NCBI GenBank assembly: GCA_036244855.1 | Contig: BQKZ01006148.1 | Location: 1-29,867 of the forward strand | Source: Temnopleurus reevesii | Lineage: Eukaryota > Echinodermata > Echinoidea > Temnopleuroida > Temnopleuridae | DNA: 29,867 bases | Reading direction: 5' to 3' | Shown: in pieces, positions 28,982 through 29,867 of the stretch | Position numbering within the stretch: position 1 is the stretch's first letter | Layout of the letters: the number at the start of each line of letters is the position of its first letter | The notes under the pieces: generated by a model | Seen by the model: the letters and a program-made list of their open reading frames with translations, nothing else | What the model was told of the DNA's origin: nothing | The model's database searches: none | Position numbers and translations under genes: made by a program

Positions 28982-29113
28982 GGAAGGAAACGACTGGAAC
29001 CGGTCTTCCAACTTGCATTATATAGCCGACGCTGCTACGAGAAGCTCACAAAGATCTTTGAAAATGAGCGTACATGTAGTACAAACAAAAAGAAGAAAGA
29101 ATTGAAGATGCCA
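28982..29113 (+). CDS. Fifth coding exon, basic helical extension
   Basis: A long T-rich tract and TTTTAATCCAG precede GGAAGGAAACGA. The exon is 132 bp, phase 0 to 0, ending ATGCCA before GTAAGT. It encodes residues 322-365: GRKRLEPVFQLALYSRRCYE, then KLTKIFENERT and a Lys-rich end (NKKKKELKMP). A symmetric, in-frame exon like this could be skipped without frameshift. An inverted-repeat mobile element ends about 40 bp upstream of its acceptor. The gene must continue to the right; no further exon is evident in 29114-29867. Confidence 0.8.
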
Positions 29114-29254
29114 GTAAGTTTATGAAACTGCTAAATTTGTTTAAATCGTTCCCTGTTTGAAGGGCTTGGTATTCCCCAATGACACAATAATGAAATAATC
29201 AGTGCTAGAGAGCTTTTCACCATACCTATTTTTGTAAGCATGATTTGCTGGTAG

Positions 29255-29530
29255 CAGTAGCAGATGATTTTGAAAATTGGTAAATAGCAATTTTTTACCC
29301 CAACTTCAAATCGACACTTATCACACGAAGATAGTTATAACTTAACCCTAATCCCATTGGGGGGGGGGGGGGGGCTTTTAAAGCCCCCGCCTCGACAGTA
29401 GCAGATGATTTTGAAAATTGGTAAATAGCAATTTTTTACCCCAACTTCAAATCGACACTTATCACACGAAGATTATTATAACTTAACCCTAATCCCATTG
29501 GGGGGGGGGGGCTTTTAAACCCCCCCCTCG
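29255..29530 (+). repeat. Tandem duplication, 141-bp unit, two copies
   Basis: CAGTAGCAGATGATTTTGAA at 29255 recurs at 29396. The two units are nearly identical (ATAGTTATAA versus ATTATTATAA, plus different G-run lengths: 16 at 29359-29374 and 12 at 29500-29511). Confidence 0.92.
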
Positions 29531-29867
29531 ACAATTTTCGCGATAAATCTGAAACCCGAGAAGCTCGCGCCATAATTTTTCCTGACTTTTATTTTTCAAG
29601 TCTCGCGCAACTTTTGACACCAAATTTGTGATGACCGGGTATGCGAGACCGACACTACGCGCATTTGAAAAATATTCGTCGAGCCAAATATGAGTCCAAA
29701 ACGTGATTTTATGTACAAAGTCAATACAAATTGCGTTTTTAGTCAATATTGATAAATCCTTGTCTATTTTGCATATTAATGCATGAACTGAATTCAAAAT
29801 TCATTTTCTATGCCTCTTATAATGTCACCAACAATTCCCATCGAAAAAACAATGGAAATAATAAAGT
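29531..29867. other. Right end of the window, no exon recognised
   Basis: Contains CpG-bearing sequence (TTTTCGCG, CTCGCGCC, TCTCGCGC, CTACGCGC) unlike the surrounding introns, possibly part of a dispersed repeat. No splice-bounded open frame continuing the upstream gene is evident. Confidence 0.4.

Larger units (their letters stand above)
14097..29113 (+). other. Partial gene for a ParB/sulfiredoxin-fold-like protein (5 exons, continues past the window)
   Basis: Exons 14097-14315, 25030-25255, 26587-26836, 27616-27883 and 28982-29113 join in one open frame of 365 codons; junction phases run 0, 1, 2, 0 and 0 at the final open end. Residues 1-148 are low-complexity: Ser/Thr-rich, acidic, with basic patches. 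Residues about 150-290 resemble the ParB/Srx superfamily: IKVPLCKI (151-158) as the opening strand, YLLGGCSLWEAIVDL (213-227) as the glycine-turn-helix, and LTEMEALEIG (247-256) with a following helix. The arginines of the ParB GERR box are missing. Residues 289-365 are a charged helical extension. Function is unknown. The fold call is by eye and needs a profile search. Confidence 0.72.

Noticed and set aside
29489..29797. Minus-strand frame of 102 codons
   Set aside because: Its start overlaps the duplicated G-run unit and the rest shows no known motif. More likely a repeat-derived open frame.
1..29867. CRISPR-like interpretation of the regularly repeated 14-15 bp motifs
   Set aside because: The motifs occur in both orientations with irregular spacing of tens to hundreds of bases in spliced eukaryotic DNA. 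They fit transposon subterminal repeats, not a CRISPR array.

Overview
This is AT-rich, repeat-rich animal genomic DNA: intron-bearing genes with GT-AG junctions, many short inverted-repeat elements, LINE debris, G/C homopolymers and one assembly gap (723 N). The repeat types suggest a marine deuterostome, most likely an echinoderm such as a sea urchin. That is inference; no single gene proves it. There are no bacterial-style operons, CRISPR arrays or recognisable tRNA/rRNA genes.

Two divergently transcribed protein-coding genes account for the coding content, and both run off the window.
(1) Minus strand, 9527 down to position 1 and beyond: an 89-codon first exon (basic NLS-like start, then an acidic Ser/Asp/Glu tract), a 79-bp second exon, then five homologous 81-84 bp exons. 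Each repeated exon encodes a 27-28 residue unit ending in two Trp-acidic motifs (DWNNE-DWSNDE). A broken sixth copy lies upstream of them. All repeat exons are phase 1-1, so they can be duplicated, skipped or included without shifting the frame.
(2) Plus strand, 14097 to 29113 and beyond: five exons whose phases join exactly (365 codons). They encode a Ser-rich/basic N-terminus followed by what I read as a ParB/sulfiredoxin-fold domain, with a GGC motif at the position of the sulfiredoxin catalytic-Cys motif.

Layout: 1-9260 is the introns and repeated exons of the minus gene. 9528-14096 is the intergenic region, with a diverged direct duplication on either side of a truncated LINE, the sequencing gap and a GCGCCCC-rich repeat tract. 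14316-25029 is the very long intron 1 of the plus gene, and it is a nest of mobile elements. These include a 312-bp MITE (14665-14976), a cluster of a 15-bp motif GTTTCGGAGGTGACA (16602-17513), a 608-bp fold-back element with TTAA target duplications (18994-19601), and a 3364-bp element with 15-bp terminal inverted repeats carrying 11 exact copies of GTACGTCCAACACC in both orientations (20957-24320). 25030-29113 holds the remaining exons with further MITEs in the introns, and 29255-29530 is a 141-bp tandem duplication.

The sequence shows no functional link between the two genes beyond their head-to-head arrangement. The points most worth following are the phase-symmetric exon array, the eukaryotic ParB/Srx-like protein, and the two iterated-motif clusters in intron 1.
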